DNA of 64,000 nucleotides from JACVRM01 sp963839815 (GTDB lineage Bacteria; Actinomycetota; Thermoleophilia; Gaiellales; Gaiellaceae): assembly GCA_963839815.1 (NCBI GenBank), contig CAWIWF010000007.1, positions 1 to 64,000 of the forward strand, in the 5' to 3' direction. The position numbers and the translations under genes were made by a program. Below, piece after piece: positions 7,642 through 16,033 of this stretch. The notes below the pieces were generated by a model, which was not told where the DNA came from, did no database searches, and saw only the letters and a list, made by a program, of their open reading frames with translations. Position 1 is the stretch's first letter. Each line of letters opens with the position of its first letter.

Positions 7642-9125
7642 GAGGGAGTGACGGCTGCCGGCACGCCGGCGGCGGCGTCGACCGCCGCCTTGACCTCGTA
7701 GTACAGGGCGCGGCCCTCGTCGAGCGTGTCGCCGATCGCCGTCAGCCCGATCCGCCCGGCGACGGCCAGCGCGCTCACCATGTGAAGCACCACGCCCGTC
7801 TGGGTCTCCTGATCCCAGCCGAGCCCTCGCTCCGCGACGATGTCGAGCAGGTCGTCCGGCGTGAGCGAGCGGTACGCGGGCGAGTCCAGATGGTCGGTCG
7901 CTGCGTACCGCTTCAGGTCGCCCATGCGTGTCCGGTACTCGCCCGACAGCGGCTCGTAGGCGCCGTCCGTGAGCGCGGTCAGCGCGAACAGCGGATGGGT
8001 CGTGCCGCCGCAACGGAGGTTGATCTCCAGCGCGTACGCGTCCCAGCCCGCGTCGTGGCGGACGGCGGCGAAGTCGACCGACGCCCGGCCGATGACGCCC
8101 TCGCGGGCGAGCCGCCGCCCCACCTTCAGCCCCTCGGCCGCGATCTGGGCGGCGTACGCCTCGTCGGCCGGGAAGTGGCAGCCGAAGTACGTCTGGCCGT
8201 GCGGCCCACCGAGGACCTGGTCGTGCGTCGACATGATGTCCACCTGCCCGGCGGGGCTCAGGCGCAGCTGGACGCTCGGACTGCGGAACTCCCCGCCGAC
8301 GATGAGCACTTCGACGATTCCTCCCTCGCCGTCCAGCGCCGTCAGGTAGTCGTCGAGGGTCGTCTCGCTGTCCTCGATCTCAATGCCGCGCAAGGGCTCG
8401 TCCGCCGGCGCCGCGAGATCGAGGAGCGCGTTGCCGAGCCCGCTCACGCCCTGGTCGAGCTTCAACACGGCCTGGGTCGCCCCGGGGGTGCGGCGGCGCA
8501 ACTCGGCGATGGCGGCAGGCAGGTCGCGCCGGCCGTCGACATCGAGCCCGGCCGGGTGCGGCACGCCCTCCTCGAGGAAGACGCGTCGGCTTCCCTGCTT
8601 CGTCCCGAGCCAGTTGAGCGCCGGGTCCGACCCGTAGATCGGCAGCCCGAGGCGCACGGCCAGCTCCGCCTCGTCCTCGGTCATGCAGAACGGAAGGACG
8701 AAGGCGAGCTCGGGATCGCCGATCGACCCGCGGATGCGGCGTAGGGCGCCTGGCCGGGCCAGCAGCTTGCGCGTGAGCGGCTCGTTGCGGCCGTCCACGA
8801 GCGCGATGGTGTGAAAGCGGCTGCGTGCCTCCGCGGTGTCGAGCTGCGGGACGAGGCCGAAGTAGTAGTCGAGCAGCCGAGGGTGGATCGGCTGTGACGT
8901 GACGTACACCACCCGCGAGCGCGGCGCCTGCAGGAGGCTCAGCACCAGGCAGAGGTACCGCTCCTCGTAGGCGGGGAAGACGGGGACGAGGTGCTCGGGT
9001 ACATCCAGGCTGACGGAGTGGACGACGACCACCGTCCGCTCGATGTCGCCGATCGACCGCAGCGTCACGTTCGGCCAGAAGCTGCGGAACCTGGCCTGCA
9101 GCTCGGTGAACGCAGCGTCCGTCAT
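7638..9125 (-). CDS. ATP-grasp peptide ligase, PGM1-related
   Basis: This 495-residue protein belongs to the PGM1-like pre-ATP-grasp/ATP-grasp proteins. PGM1 itself is a peptide ligase of pheganomycin synthesis; most relatives are uncharacterised. Visible features are an N-terminal pre-grasp region (VVVVHSVSLDVPEHLVPVFP, YEERYLCLVLSLL), AVLKLDQGVSGLGNA, STHDQVLGGPHGQTYFGCHF, and the metal-binding end of the grasp fold, YALEINLRCGGTTHP. The C-terminal domain has QTGVVLHMVSALA. ATG at 9125 was chosen because similarity begins there. No peptide-precursor gene is adjacent. It converges on maf with a 4-base stop overlap. The reaction (ATP-dependent carboxylate-amine ligation) is inferred. Confidence 0.75.
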   Translation of the reverse strand: MTDAAFTELQARFRSFWPNVTLRSIGDIERTVVVVHSVSLDVPEHLVPVFPAYEERYLCLVLSLLQAPRSRVVYVTSQPIHPRLLDYYFGLVPQLDTAEARSRFHTIALVDGRNEPLTRKLLARPGALRRIRGSIGDPELAFVLPFCMTEDEAELAVRLGLPIYGSDPALNWLGTKQGSRRVFLEEGVPHPAGLDVDGRRDLPAAIAELRRRTPGATQAVLKLDQGVSGLGNALLDLAAPADEPLRGIEIEDSETTLDDYLTALDGEGGIVEVLIVGGEFRSPSVQLRLSPAGQVDIMSTHDQVLGGPHGQTYFGCHFPADEAYAAQIAAEGLKVGRRLAREGVIGRASVDFAAVRHDAGWDAYALEINLRCGGTTHPLFALTALTDGAYEPLSGEYRTRMGDLKRYAATDHLDSPAYRSLTPDDLLDIVAERGLGWDQETQTGVVLHMVSALAVAGRIGLTAIGDTLDEGRALYYEVKAAVDAAAGVPAAVTPS

Positions 9126-9258
9126 GGGTGGACGGTAACGACGGCGGATCCGAAAGGCGAGCCGTGCCCGACAGCCGTGCCCCCGCGCCACCACGGCCAC
9201 CGGCGCCGATCGGTACCGTGACGGCCTGCGGCGCCTAGGCGGTCCCGGGCCGCGGCTG

Positions 9259-9264
9259 TAAACT
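9259..9264 (+). promoter_or_regulatory. -10 box of mreB (TAAACT)
   Basis: TAAACT ends 12 bases before the mreB ATG, placing the likely transcription start about 6 bases upstream of it. No ribosome-binding site can be seen (CCTGCTCCTC precedes ATG). No convincing -35 box. Confidence 0.5.
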
Positions 9265-9276
9265 CGCCTGCTCCTC

Positions 9277-10332
9277 ATGGGTTTTCTCGACTACCTGAAT
9301 GGGTTCGGCGGCCGCGACATGGCCGTGGACCTCGGCACCGCCAACACGCTCGTCTACGTGCGCGGGCGCGGCATCGTGCTCTCGGAGCCGTCCGTCGTCG
9401 CCATCGACCAGCGCACGGGCGACGTGCACGCGGTTGGCGTCGAGGCCAAGCGGATGCTCGGGCGCACGCCCGGCTCGATTACCGCCATCCGCCCGCTCAA
9501 GGACGGCGTCATCGCCGACTTCGACGTCACCGAGCAGATGCTCCGCCACTTCATCCAGAAGGTGCACCAGAACCGCTTCGCGCACCCGCGCGTCGTCGTC
9601 TGCGTCCCTTCGGGCGTTACCGGGGTCGAGAAGCGCGCCGTCGAGGAGGCGACCCTCTCCGCCGGCGCGCGCGAGGCGCACCTGATCGAGGAGCCGATGG
9701 CCGCCGCGATCGGGGCGGGCCTGCCCGTCTCCGAGCCGACCGGGAACATGATCGTCGACGTCGGCGGCGGCACGACCGAGGTCGCGGTCATCTCGCTCGG
9801 CGGCATCGTGGTTTCCCAGAGCCTGCGCGTCGGCGGCGACGAGATGGACGAGGCCATCGTCGGCCACGTCAAGAAGGAGTACAAGCTCCTGATCGGCCAG
9901 CAGACCGCCGAGGAGATCAAGCTCGAGGTGGGCTCCGCCTTCCGCATGCGCGAGGAGGTGCAGGCCGAGGTGCGAGGCCGCGACATGCTCACCGGCCTGC
10001 CGAAGACGGTGATCCTCAACTCCGAGGAGATCCGGGAGGCGCTCGAGGACCCGGTCAGCCAGATCATCGACGCCATCCGCTCGACGCTCGACAAGACGCC
10101 GCCCGAGCTCGCCGCCGACATCATCGACCGCGGCATCGTGCTCGCAGGCGGGGGCGCCCTCCTGCATGGTCTCGACGAGCGCCTCCGGCACGAGACGCAT
10201 ATGCCGACCCAGCTGGCCGACTCGCCGCTCACCTGCGTCGCCGTCGGCTCCGGGCGCAGCCTCGAGGTGCTCGAGGCGATCAAGAAGACCACGCGCGCCC
10301 GCGCGCGCAGCCGCAACGGCTACCGCAACTAG
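9277..10332 (+). CDS. mreB: Rod-shape actin homologue MreB
   Basis: This 351-residue bacterial actin polymerises under the membrane and guides the cell-wall elongation complex. It has the actin-fold nucleotide motifs: phosphate-1 MAVDLGTANTLVYV, connect-1 VVVCVPSGVTGVEKRAVEEA, IEEPMAAAIGAGLP, phosphate-2 MIVDVGGGTTEVAVISLGG, and the adenosine motif GIVLAGGGALLHGLD. Length is standard. It heads the mreB-mreC-mreD-mrdA-rodA operon, implying a rod-shaped cell or at least lateral wall growth. The mRNA appears nearly leaderless, with a -10 box 12 bases before ATG. Confidence 0.95.
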   Translation: MGFLDYLNGFGGRDMAVDLGTANTLVYVRGRGIVLSEPSVVAIDQRTGDVHAVGVEAKRMLGRTPGSITAIRPLKDGVIADFDVTEQMLRHFIQKVHQNRFAHPRVVVCVPSGVTGVEKRAVEEATLSAGAREAHLIEEPMAAAIGAGLPVSEPTGNMIVDVGGGTTEVAVISLGGIVVSQSLRVGGDEMDEAIVGHVKKEYKLLIGQQTAEEIKLEVGSAFRMREEVQAEVRGRDMLTGLPKTVILNSEEIREALEDPVSQIIDAIRSTLDKTPPELAADIIDRGIVLAGGGALLHGLDERLRHETHMPTQLADSPLTCVAVGSGRSLEVLEAIKKTTRARARSRNGYRN

Positions 10333-10373
10333 CCGCTGCGGGCGCGGCGCTCGGAAACGCCTGCAAGCTGCTG

Positions 10374-10379
10374 TAACCT
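10374..10379 (+). promoter_or_regulatory. -10 box of mreC (TAACCT)
   Basis: TAACCT ends 9 bases before the mreC GTG, in the same arrangement as upstream of mreB. This suggests a second, near-leaderless transcript starting at mreC. Confidence 0.4.
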
Positions 10380-10388
10380 GCCTGGCTC

Positions 10389-11342
10389 GTGCCACGGAAC
10401 AGAAGCGTCCGGCTTGCCGCGCTGGGCGCGTCGGCTCAGCGCAGCGCCTCCTCGTCGTTCGGCTCCCGTGCCGGCGCGAGCTTGCGTCGTCGCGCGGTCG
10501 TCGTCGCGCTCGTCGCCCTCTCGCTCGTGATGATCACGGGCTACTTCCGCGAGTCCGAGAGCGGGCCGTTCCACGACCTGCAGGGCACCGCCGCGCAGGC
10601 GCTCGAGCCGTTCGAGATCGGCGCCGAGCGGCTCGCACGGCCCTTCCGCGACGCGTGGGGCTGGTTCGACGGCCTGCGCGACGCCAGGGCCGAGCGTGAG
10701 CGCTTCGAGGCGGAGCTCGAGGCGCTGCGCGCCCAGGTCGCTCGCGGCCAGGCTCAGCCGCCGCCCGCCGAGCCCATCGGCGGCATCGCGAAGAACGCGC
10801 CTGCCCCTCGCTTCGCCACCGACTTCGGCCTGCTTCGCGCGGAGGTGCTCTCGGAGAGCAGCCAGTACGCGCGTGAGGTCGTCGTCTCCGCCGGCACCAA
10901 GAACGGCGTTCGTCTCTACGACCCCGTGGTGAGCACGGGCAGCGGCGTCCTCGTCGGACACGTCTCGAAAGTGGCGCCCGGGACCGCGCTCGTGACGCTG
11001 CTGACGGACACCGAGAGCGCAGTCGCAGCCGAGGATCTGGGGTCGGGAGCGAAGGGTGTGCTGCGCGGCCGCGGCGCCGGCGACTCGTCGCTCGCCCTCG
11101 ACCGCGTGGCCAAGCAGGAAGTCGTGTCGCAAGGGGACATGGTGATGACGTCGGGCCGGCTCTCCGGGGCCTCCCTGACCTCCTTCTACCCGCGGGCGAT
11201 CCTGATCGGGAGGGTGCAGAGCGTCGATCAGAGCGACACGTACCCGTTCAAGCTCGTGACGGTCAAGCCGTTCGCCGACCTCTCCGACCTCGACGCGGTG
11301 GTGATCCTGCTCCGCAAGAAGCCGCTGCCCCAGGTGCCGTGA
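10389..11342 (+). CDS. mreC: Cell-shape protein MreC
   Basis: This 317-residue bitopic membrane protein of the elongasome bridges MreB/MreD and the transpeptidase in the periplasmic space. It has a basic cytoplasmic N-terminus, one membrane helix (RRAVVVALVALSLVMITGYF, residues about 35-54), a short coiled coil (RAERERFEAELEALRAQVA) and the two beta-barrel MreC core (SQYAREVVVSAGTKNGVRL, PVVSTGSGVLVGHV, ARAIL-like PRAILIGRVQSV). GTG at 10389; its stop overlaps the mreD start (GTGA). Confidence 0.92.
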   Translation: MPRNRSVRLAALGASAQRSASSSFGSRAGASLRRRAVVVALVALSLVMITGYFRESESGPFHDLQGTAAQALEPFEIGAERLARPFRDAWGWFDGLRDARAERERFEAELEALRAQVARGQAQPPPAEPIGGIAKNAPAPRFATDFGLLRAEVLSESSQYAREVVVSAGTKNGVRLYDPVVSTGSGVLVGHVSKVAPGTALVTLLTDTESAVAAEDLGSGAKGVLRGRGAGDSSLALDRVAKQEVVSQGDMVMTSGRLSGASLTSFYPRAILIGRVQSVDQSDTYPFKLVTVKPFADLSDLDAVVILLRKKPLPQVP

Positions 11343-11863
11343 CGGTCAACGCCGCCAAGGCCGCCGGCCTCGTCGTCGTCGCCGTCCTGCTGCAGCTGAC
11401 GATCTTCGCCCCGGTCGACATCGCCGGCGGCGGCCCCGACCTCGTCCTGCTCGTCGTGGCGATCGTCGCCCTTCTTGCCGGCTCCGTCGTCGGCGCGCTC
11501 AGCGGGTTCTGGGCCGGCTTTCTGTACGACAGCGCCTCACTCGGCACGCTCGGCGTCAGCTCGCTGCTGCTCACGCTGGTCGGCTACTGGGTCGGCCGCT
11601 ACGGCGAGACGAGTGCCCAGGACCGCGCGCACGCGCCGCTGCTCGCGGTCGGCTCGGTGACGGTCCTGACCGCGCTCGGCACGCTCGTCCTCCACTACAC
11701 CCTCGGTGAGCCGACGTCCGCGCGCTGGCTGCTCTTCGACCGGCTGCCCTCCGAGCTCGTGCTCAACGTCCTGCTCGCGCTGCCGGTCTGGGCGCTCGGA
11801 CGGCGCCTGTTCACGCCACGGGGCGTGACCGGGTATGCGCAGGAGGTGGAGCTCGTTGGCTAG
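11339..11863 (+). CDS. mreD: Rod-shape protein MreD
   Basis: A 174-residue polytopic membrane protein with five or six hydrophobic segments (for example AAGLVVVAVLLQLTIFAPVDI, LVLLVVAIVALLAGSVVGALSG, LLAVGSVTVLTALGTLVLHY). The conserved region GFWAGFLYDSASLGTLGVS matches the MreD motif around the D. It acts with MreC in the elongasome. GTG at 11339 overlaps the mreC stop. The 3' end overlaps mrdA by 8 bases and contains mrdA's ribosome-binding site. Confidence 0.9.
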   Translation: MTVNAAKAAGLVVVAVLLQLTIFAPVDIAGGGPDLVLLVVAIVALLAGSVVGALSGFWAGFLYDSASLGTLGVSSLLLTLVGYWVGRYGETSAQDRAHAPLLAVGSVTVLTALGTLVLHYTLGEPTSARWLLFDRLPSELVLNVLLALPVWALGRRLFTPRGVTGYAQEVELVG

Positions 11864-13850
11864 CACCGGCTTCCCCGCACGGCCGCGGAGCTTCCTGCCA
11901 CGCGACCCCCGCGTCGCCGAGCCCTACCGGCTGACGCCGCGGCTCGCGTTTCGCATCGGCATCCTCGGCGCCCTCGCGCTCGCTGCCTTCGCGATCCTGA
12001 TCCTCCGCCTCTGGGCGCTGCAGGTGCTCTCCGGCGACGACTACCTACGCGTCGCCCGCGACAATCAGCTGCGCCAGATCCGCGTCGAGGCGACGAGGGG
12101 CCAGATCCTCGACCGGCACGGCCGCGTCCTCGTCGACAACACCAGCACGCCCTCGATCGTGATCGCACCGTCGGCGCTGCCGGAGAAGGGGCGCTACCAG
12201 GAGATGCAGCGCCTCGCGCGCCTCCTCGACGTGCCGCCGCGCGACATCCTCCAGAAGCTCGAGCGCCAGAAGGGCGACCCGCTGACGCCGATCGTCGTCC
12301 AGACGGACGTGCCCGAGGGGATCGTCGACTTTCTCGCCGAGCGGCAGGCCGAGTTCCCCGGCGTCGAGGTGACAGACACCCAGGTGCGCCGGTACCCCTA
12401 CGGCACGCTCGCCGCCCAGATCCTGGGCAACGTCGGCGAGATCAGCAAGGACCAGCTGAAGGAGCTCAAGGGCTACCACCTCGGCGACCGGATCGGTCAG
12501 CGCGGGGCCGAGGCGGCGTACGACCGGTACCTGCGCGGCCGCTCCGGCCTCGCCCAGTTGCGGATCGACGCCTCGGGACGGCCGCGCGGGGCAAGGCTGC
12601 TCACAGCGCAGCCCGTCCCCGGCGACGCCGTGCGGCTGACGATCGACGCCCGGCTGCAGAAGGAGGCGGAGGAGGCGATCCAGTACGGGATCGGGCTGGC
12701 GCACCGAAACGAGAACTGGTACGCGAACGGGGGCGCGGTGGTGGCGCTCGACCCGCGCAACGGCGAGGTGCTCGCGCTCGCCTCCTGGCCGACCTTCGAT
12801 CCGGGCGTCTACTCGAACCCGAACAAGCGCAAGGGGCTGCGGCCGCTGCTCGACCGCGAGGTCGCCGAGCGCCAGAACTTTCCCAACCTCAGCCGCGCGA
12901 CCGCCGGCCGGTACCCGCCCGGCTCCACCTTCAAGCCGGTGACGGCGCTGGCCGCGATGCAGGAGGGTCTCCTGTCGCCCTACGAGGCGATCGACTGCCC
13001 CGCGCAGTACGTCCTGCGCAAGCCCGACGGCACACCCGTCCTGGGCGGCACCTTCAACAACTGGAACAACATCTCGTCCGGTCTGCTGACCCTCGCGCCG
13101 GCGCTCGAGCAGTCGTGCGACACCTACTTCTACGACATCGGCATGCGCTTCTACAACCAGCCGGGCGACCGCCACCCGCTGCAGGAGTGGGCCGCGCGCT
13201 GGGGCTTCGGCCACGCCACCGGGCTGGACGTCGGCGACGAGGACCCGGGGCTGCTGCCGACGCCCGAGTGGCGGCGCAAGACGTACTCCCACCCGGTCGA
13301 CAAGCTCTGGAAGCCCGGTGACTCGATCCAGCTCGCCATCGGCCAGAAAGACCTGGTGGTGACGCCGCTGCAGATGACCTCCTTCTACGCGACGATCGCG
13401 AACGGCGGCAAGATCGTCCGACCGCACCTGCTCATGCACGTGGAGGAGCCGAGCACCGAGCGCTCGAGCCCTCTGGTGCGCCGACGCTACGCAGGCCCGC
13501 CCCCGCGCGACGGCAAGATCGACCCGTCGGCGCTCGCCGCCGTCCAGGATGGTCTCTTCGGCGCCACGCATGGCTCCAACGGGACTGCCTCCGCCGTGTT
13601 CAGCAGCTTCCCGGTGCCGATCGCCGGTAAGACGGGCACCGCTGAGAAGGTCATTCCCGACGTCGGCCTCGTCGACCAGTCGTGGTTCTGCGGCTATGGC
13701 CCGACGCAGCCGGTCGCTCGGATCGCCGCCTGCGTGATCATCGAGAACGGCGGCTTCGGCGGCGAGGCGGCGGCGCCGGCTGCACTCAAGATCTTCCAGC
13801 ACTTCTTCGACGCGGAGGGTGGCAACCTGACTCCGGTGGCGGCCGACTGA
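11856..13850 (+). CDS. mrdA: Penicillin-binding protein 2 (elongation transpeptidase)
   Basis: This 664-residue class B PBP is the cell-wall transpeptidase of the elongasome and the partner of RodA. It has a short basic N-terminus, one membrane anchor (ILGALALAAFAILILRLWAL), the PBP dimer domain (EATRGQILDRHGRVLVDN), and the transpeptidase domain with catalytic serine in GSTFKPV (SxxK near residue 356), EQSCDTYFYDIG as the SxN-equivalent (SCD), and KTGTAEK near residue 591. I chose TTG at 11856 because AGGAGG sits 9 bases upstream; the in-frame ATG at 11835 lies upstream of that ribosome site. Its TGA overlaps the rodA ATG (TGATG). Confidence 0.92.
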   Translation: MASTGFPARPRSFLPRDPRVAEPYRLTPRLAFRIGILGALALAAFAILILRLWALQVLSGDDYLRVARDNQLRQIRVEATRGQILDRHGRVLVDNTSTPSIVIAPSALPEKGRYQEMQRLARLLDVPPRDILQKLERQKGDPLTPIVVQTDVPEGIVDFLAERQAEFPGVEVTDTQVRRYPYGTLAAQILGNVGEISKDQLKELKGYHLGDRIGQRGAEAAYDRYLRGRSGLAQLRIDASGRPRGARLLTAQPVPGDAVRLTIDARLQKEAEEAIQYGIGLAHRNENWYANGGAVVALDPRNGEVLALASWPTFDPGVYSNPNKRKGLRPLLDREVAERQNFPNLSRATAGRYPPGSTFKPVTALAAMQEGLLSPYEAIDCPAQYVLRKPDGTPVLGGTFNNWNNISSGLLTLAPALEQSCDTYFYDIGMRFYNQPGDRHPLQEWAARWGFGHATGLDVGDEDPGLLPTPEWRRKTYSHPVDKLWKPGDSIQLAIGQKDLVVTPLQMTSFYATIANGGKIVRPHLLMHVEEPSTERSSPLVRRRYAGPPPRDGKIDPSALAAVQDGLFGATHGSNGTASAVFSSFPVPIAGKTGTAEKVIPDVGLVDQSWFCGYGPTQPVARIAACVIIENGGFGGEAAAPAALKIFQHFFDAEGGNLTPVAAD

Positions 13851-15049
13851 TGCTCGACTCCGCCTCCGCCCGCCTCCCCTCCCGCCTGCGCCATGCGCCC
13901 CGCTTCGATGTCACCGCGCTCGTCCGGCGGCTCGACTGGACGCTGCTCGCCGCCGTAGCCGCCCTCGTCGCCTACGGGGTCTGGGTGCTGGACGGCATCA
14001 CCCGCGACGACGTGCCGGGGGACCCCGGCTACTACGTCACGCGCCAGATCACCTATGCGGCCGTGGGCGGCGTCGGCCTGCTCGCGGCGATCTTCATCGA
14101 CCCGCACGTGTACCGGCGCGCCCGGGTGCCGCTCTATGGGCTGATGATCGGCACGCTGCTGGTTGTGCTCGCGGCCGGCGTCGAGGTGCGCGGCTCGCAG
14201 CGGTGGATCGAGCTCGCCGGGTTCCGCTTCCAGCCGTCCGAGTTCGGCAAGCTCCTGCTCGTCCTCTGCCTGGCGGGGTTCCTGGCCGACCGCGGCAAGC
14301 GGATCGCGAGCAGCCGGACGACGCTTGCCGCTGTCGGGATCGCCGCAGTGCCCACCGGGCTCGTGTTCATCCAGCCGGACATCGGCAGCGCGCTCGTGTA
14401 CATCGCCGCGCTCGCGGGGCTGCTGTTCGTCGCCGGCACCCGCTGGCTCGACCTGACGTGGTTGTTCGCCGCCGCCGTGCTGACCGCCATCGTCGTCCTC
14501 TGGGCGGCGCCGGCGATGGGCGTCCAGGTGCTCAAGCCGTACCAGGTCGAGCGCCTGACCTCGTTCTACAACCCGAGCGAGAGCCCCGAGGGCGCGACGT
14601 ACAACGTCAACCAGTCGATCATCGCGGCGGCATCCGGCGGCGTCACCGGCCGCGGAGTCTCGGGGGCCACGCAGACGAACTTCGACTATCTGCCGGAGCA
14701 CGCCACCGACTTCGTCTTCGCCTCGCTCGCCGAGCAGCGCGGCTTCGTCGGCGCGGCGATCCTGCTCGCCCTCTACCTGCTGATCGTCTGGCGCGCGCTC
14801 AACGGCATCGCGGTCGCGCGGGACGCGTTCTCCGCGATCGTCGCCGGCGGCATCGCCGTCGCGCTGCTCTTCCAGATCGTGGTCAACGTCGGCATGACGA
14901 TCGGGATGGCCCCGGTGACCGGGATCCCGCTTCCGTTCGTGAGCGCCGGTGGCTCGTCGCTGATCATGAACCTGGTCGCGATCGGGATCCTGCAGGCGAT
15001 CCACGCGCGCGGCCGGGCCTCGGGCGCTCCGGTTCGCATCCGCCGCTGA
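13850..15049 (+). CDS. rodA: Peptidoglycan glycosyltransferase RodA (SEDS)
   Basis: This 399-residue SEDS-family membrane protein polymerises lipid II glycan strands with PBP2. About ten hydrophobic segments are present. Family motifs are GSQRWIELAGFRFQPSEFGK, QPDIGSALVY, the loop with YNVNQSIIAAASGGVTGRG, LPEHATDFVFASLAEQRGF, and GIPLPFVSAGGSSLI near the C-terminus. ATG at 13850 overlaps the mrdA stop. It closes the elongasome operon; a run of hairpins follows in the long spacer. Confidence 0.95.
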   Translation: MLDSASARLPSRLRHAPRFDVTALVRRLDWTLLAAVAALVAYGVWVLDGITRDDVPGDPGYYVTRQITYAAVGGVGLLAAIFIDPHVYRRARVPLYGLMIGTLLVVLAAGVEVRGSQRWIELAGFRFQPSEFGKLLLVLCLAGFLADRGKRIASSRTTLAAVGIAAVPTGLVFIQPDIGSALVYIAALAGLLFVAGTRWLDLTWLFAAAVLTAIVVLWAAPAMGVQVLKPYQVERLTSFYNPSESPEGATYNVNQSIIAAASGGVTGRGVSGATQTNFDYLPEHATDFVFASLAEQRGFVGAAILLALYLLIVWRALNGIAVARDAFSAIVAGGIAVALLFQIVVNVGMTIGMAPVTGIPLPFVSAGGSSLIMNLVAIGILQAIHARGRASGAPVRIRR

Positions 15050-15464
15050 CCAGCGGCGAGATCGTTCTCCCGCCCTCGGAGACCCGTGAGCTCGAGGGAC
15101 AGGCTTCAGCCTGTCCCTCACATGACGGCGGAGTCTCGATCTCGCCGCGACACCGGCCTCCGTGCGATCGCGACGTCAGGTGAGCGCAACGCCAACCGCC
15201 GAATCCGCTCCGAGGTAAAGCGGTGAGCGACGGCTGCAGGCACGGGCCGCGGAGCAGTGCGGCCCGATGAGTGAACCCCTTCGTGCTGTGCCGGCGAAGG
15301 CGGGCTTCGCCCGCCGCAGCCACAGCGCGGCTCCGGCGCGTCTGACCAACGAGGGGGCCCACGGGGGAAGCCGGGCTTCCCCCGTGAGAGCGAGGATGGC
15401 GCGCCGGAGGCGTGCCATCCGACGCGGGTCCTACCCTGCGCGGCGTCGACGAGGAGGACGGACG
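15050..15464. repeat. Hairpin-rich spacer after rodA
   Basis: This 415-base spacer has no convincing gene. It holds at least three strong hairpins: 15094-15119 (11-bp stem, TTCA loop), 15299-15315 (7-bp stem, TTC loop) and 15360-15386 (11-bp stem, 5-base loop). The first can end rodA transcription. The series looks like REP-type palindromic elements. A GAGGAGGA ribosome site at its end belongs to the next small gene. Confidence 0.5.
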
Positions 15465-15662
15465 ATGTCGGGCAAGCGCGAGGCGTACGAGGTGTTGATG
15501 ATCGAGGAGGCGGACGCCTGGTTCGAGTACCTCGAGGCGACGTGCGAGAAGACGTCGGCGAGGTACGCCGAGGTCGAGCCATGGGCGTGGGCGCGCCTCA
15601 ATCAGCGGCTGCGGCTGGTACGGCGCCGCCGCGAGAAGCTGCCGCCGGCGGCCGCCGCGTGA
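15465..15662 (+). CDS. Small charged protein (65 aa), unknown
   Basis: ATG at 15465 follows GAGGAGGACGGACG, a clear ribosome-binding site. The 65-residue product is helical and charged, acidic in the first half (YEVLMIEEADAWFEYLEATCEK) and basic in the second (RLNQRLRLVRRRREKLPPA). It has no signal or membrane segment. I do not recognise a family. It stands alone between the elongasome operon and the rne gene. Confidence 0.6.
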   Translation: MSGKREAYEVLMIEEADAWFEYLEATCEKTSARYAEVEPWAWARLNQRLRLVRRRREKLPPAAAA

Positions 15663-16033
15663 CCGGGCGCCGCTGGAGCTGCTGCTTCGCGGCCGGGTCG
15701 CTGCGGAGCGTGGGGCGAACGGCGGGAGGAGGCCGGACGCCGTGGCCACCGACCGGGCCGCAGATCAGCGTGGCACGGGCGCGCGTCACCGTGTGGGCAT
15801 GCCGCATCCGGCCCCCGGCCTGACGGCGGGAACCGAGACCGCCTCCTCGCTCGGCTCCGATCGCGCGGCGACGCGTGACGCCGATCCTGCCTGCGGGCCT
15901 GCCCCCGTGGGACGACGGGGGCCACTGCTAGCCTGTCGTCGGGCTATGCCAATGCTTTCCACACCCATCAGTCGCGCGCCCAGCGCCCGTTCCGTGGCTG
16001 CTCGTGCGCGCGCACACGACAAGGAGACCGCTT
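15663..16033. other. Leader/spacer before the RNase E/G gene
   Basis: No gene is supported here. A TAGCCT -10-like box at 15929-15934 would give a leader of about 90-100 bases before the TTG start at 16034. AAGGAG at 16021-16026 is the ribosome-binding site. A long leader fits the known autoregulation of RNase E in other bacteria, but no specific structure is identified. Confidence 0.4.

Noticed and set aside
15663..16003. Additional small gene overlapping the end of the 65-residue gene
   Set aside because: The frame is Arg/Pro/Gly-rich with no ribosome site or family pattern, so it is treated as the rne leader.
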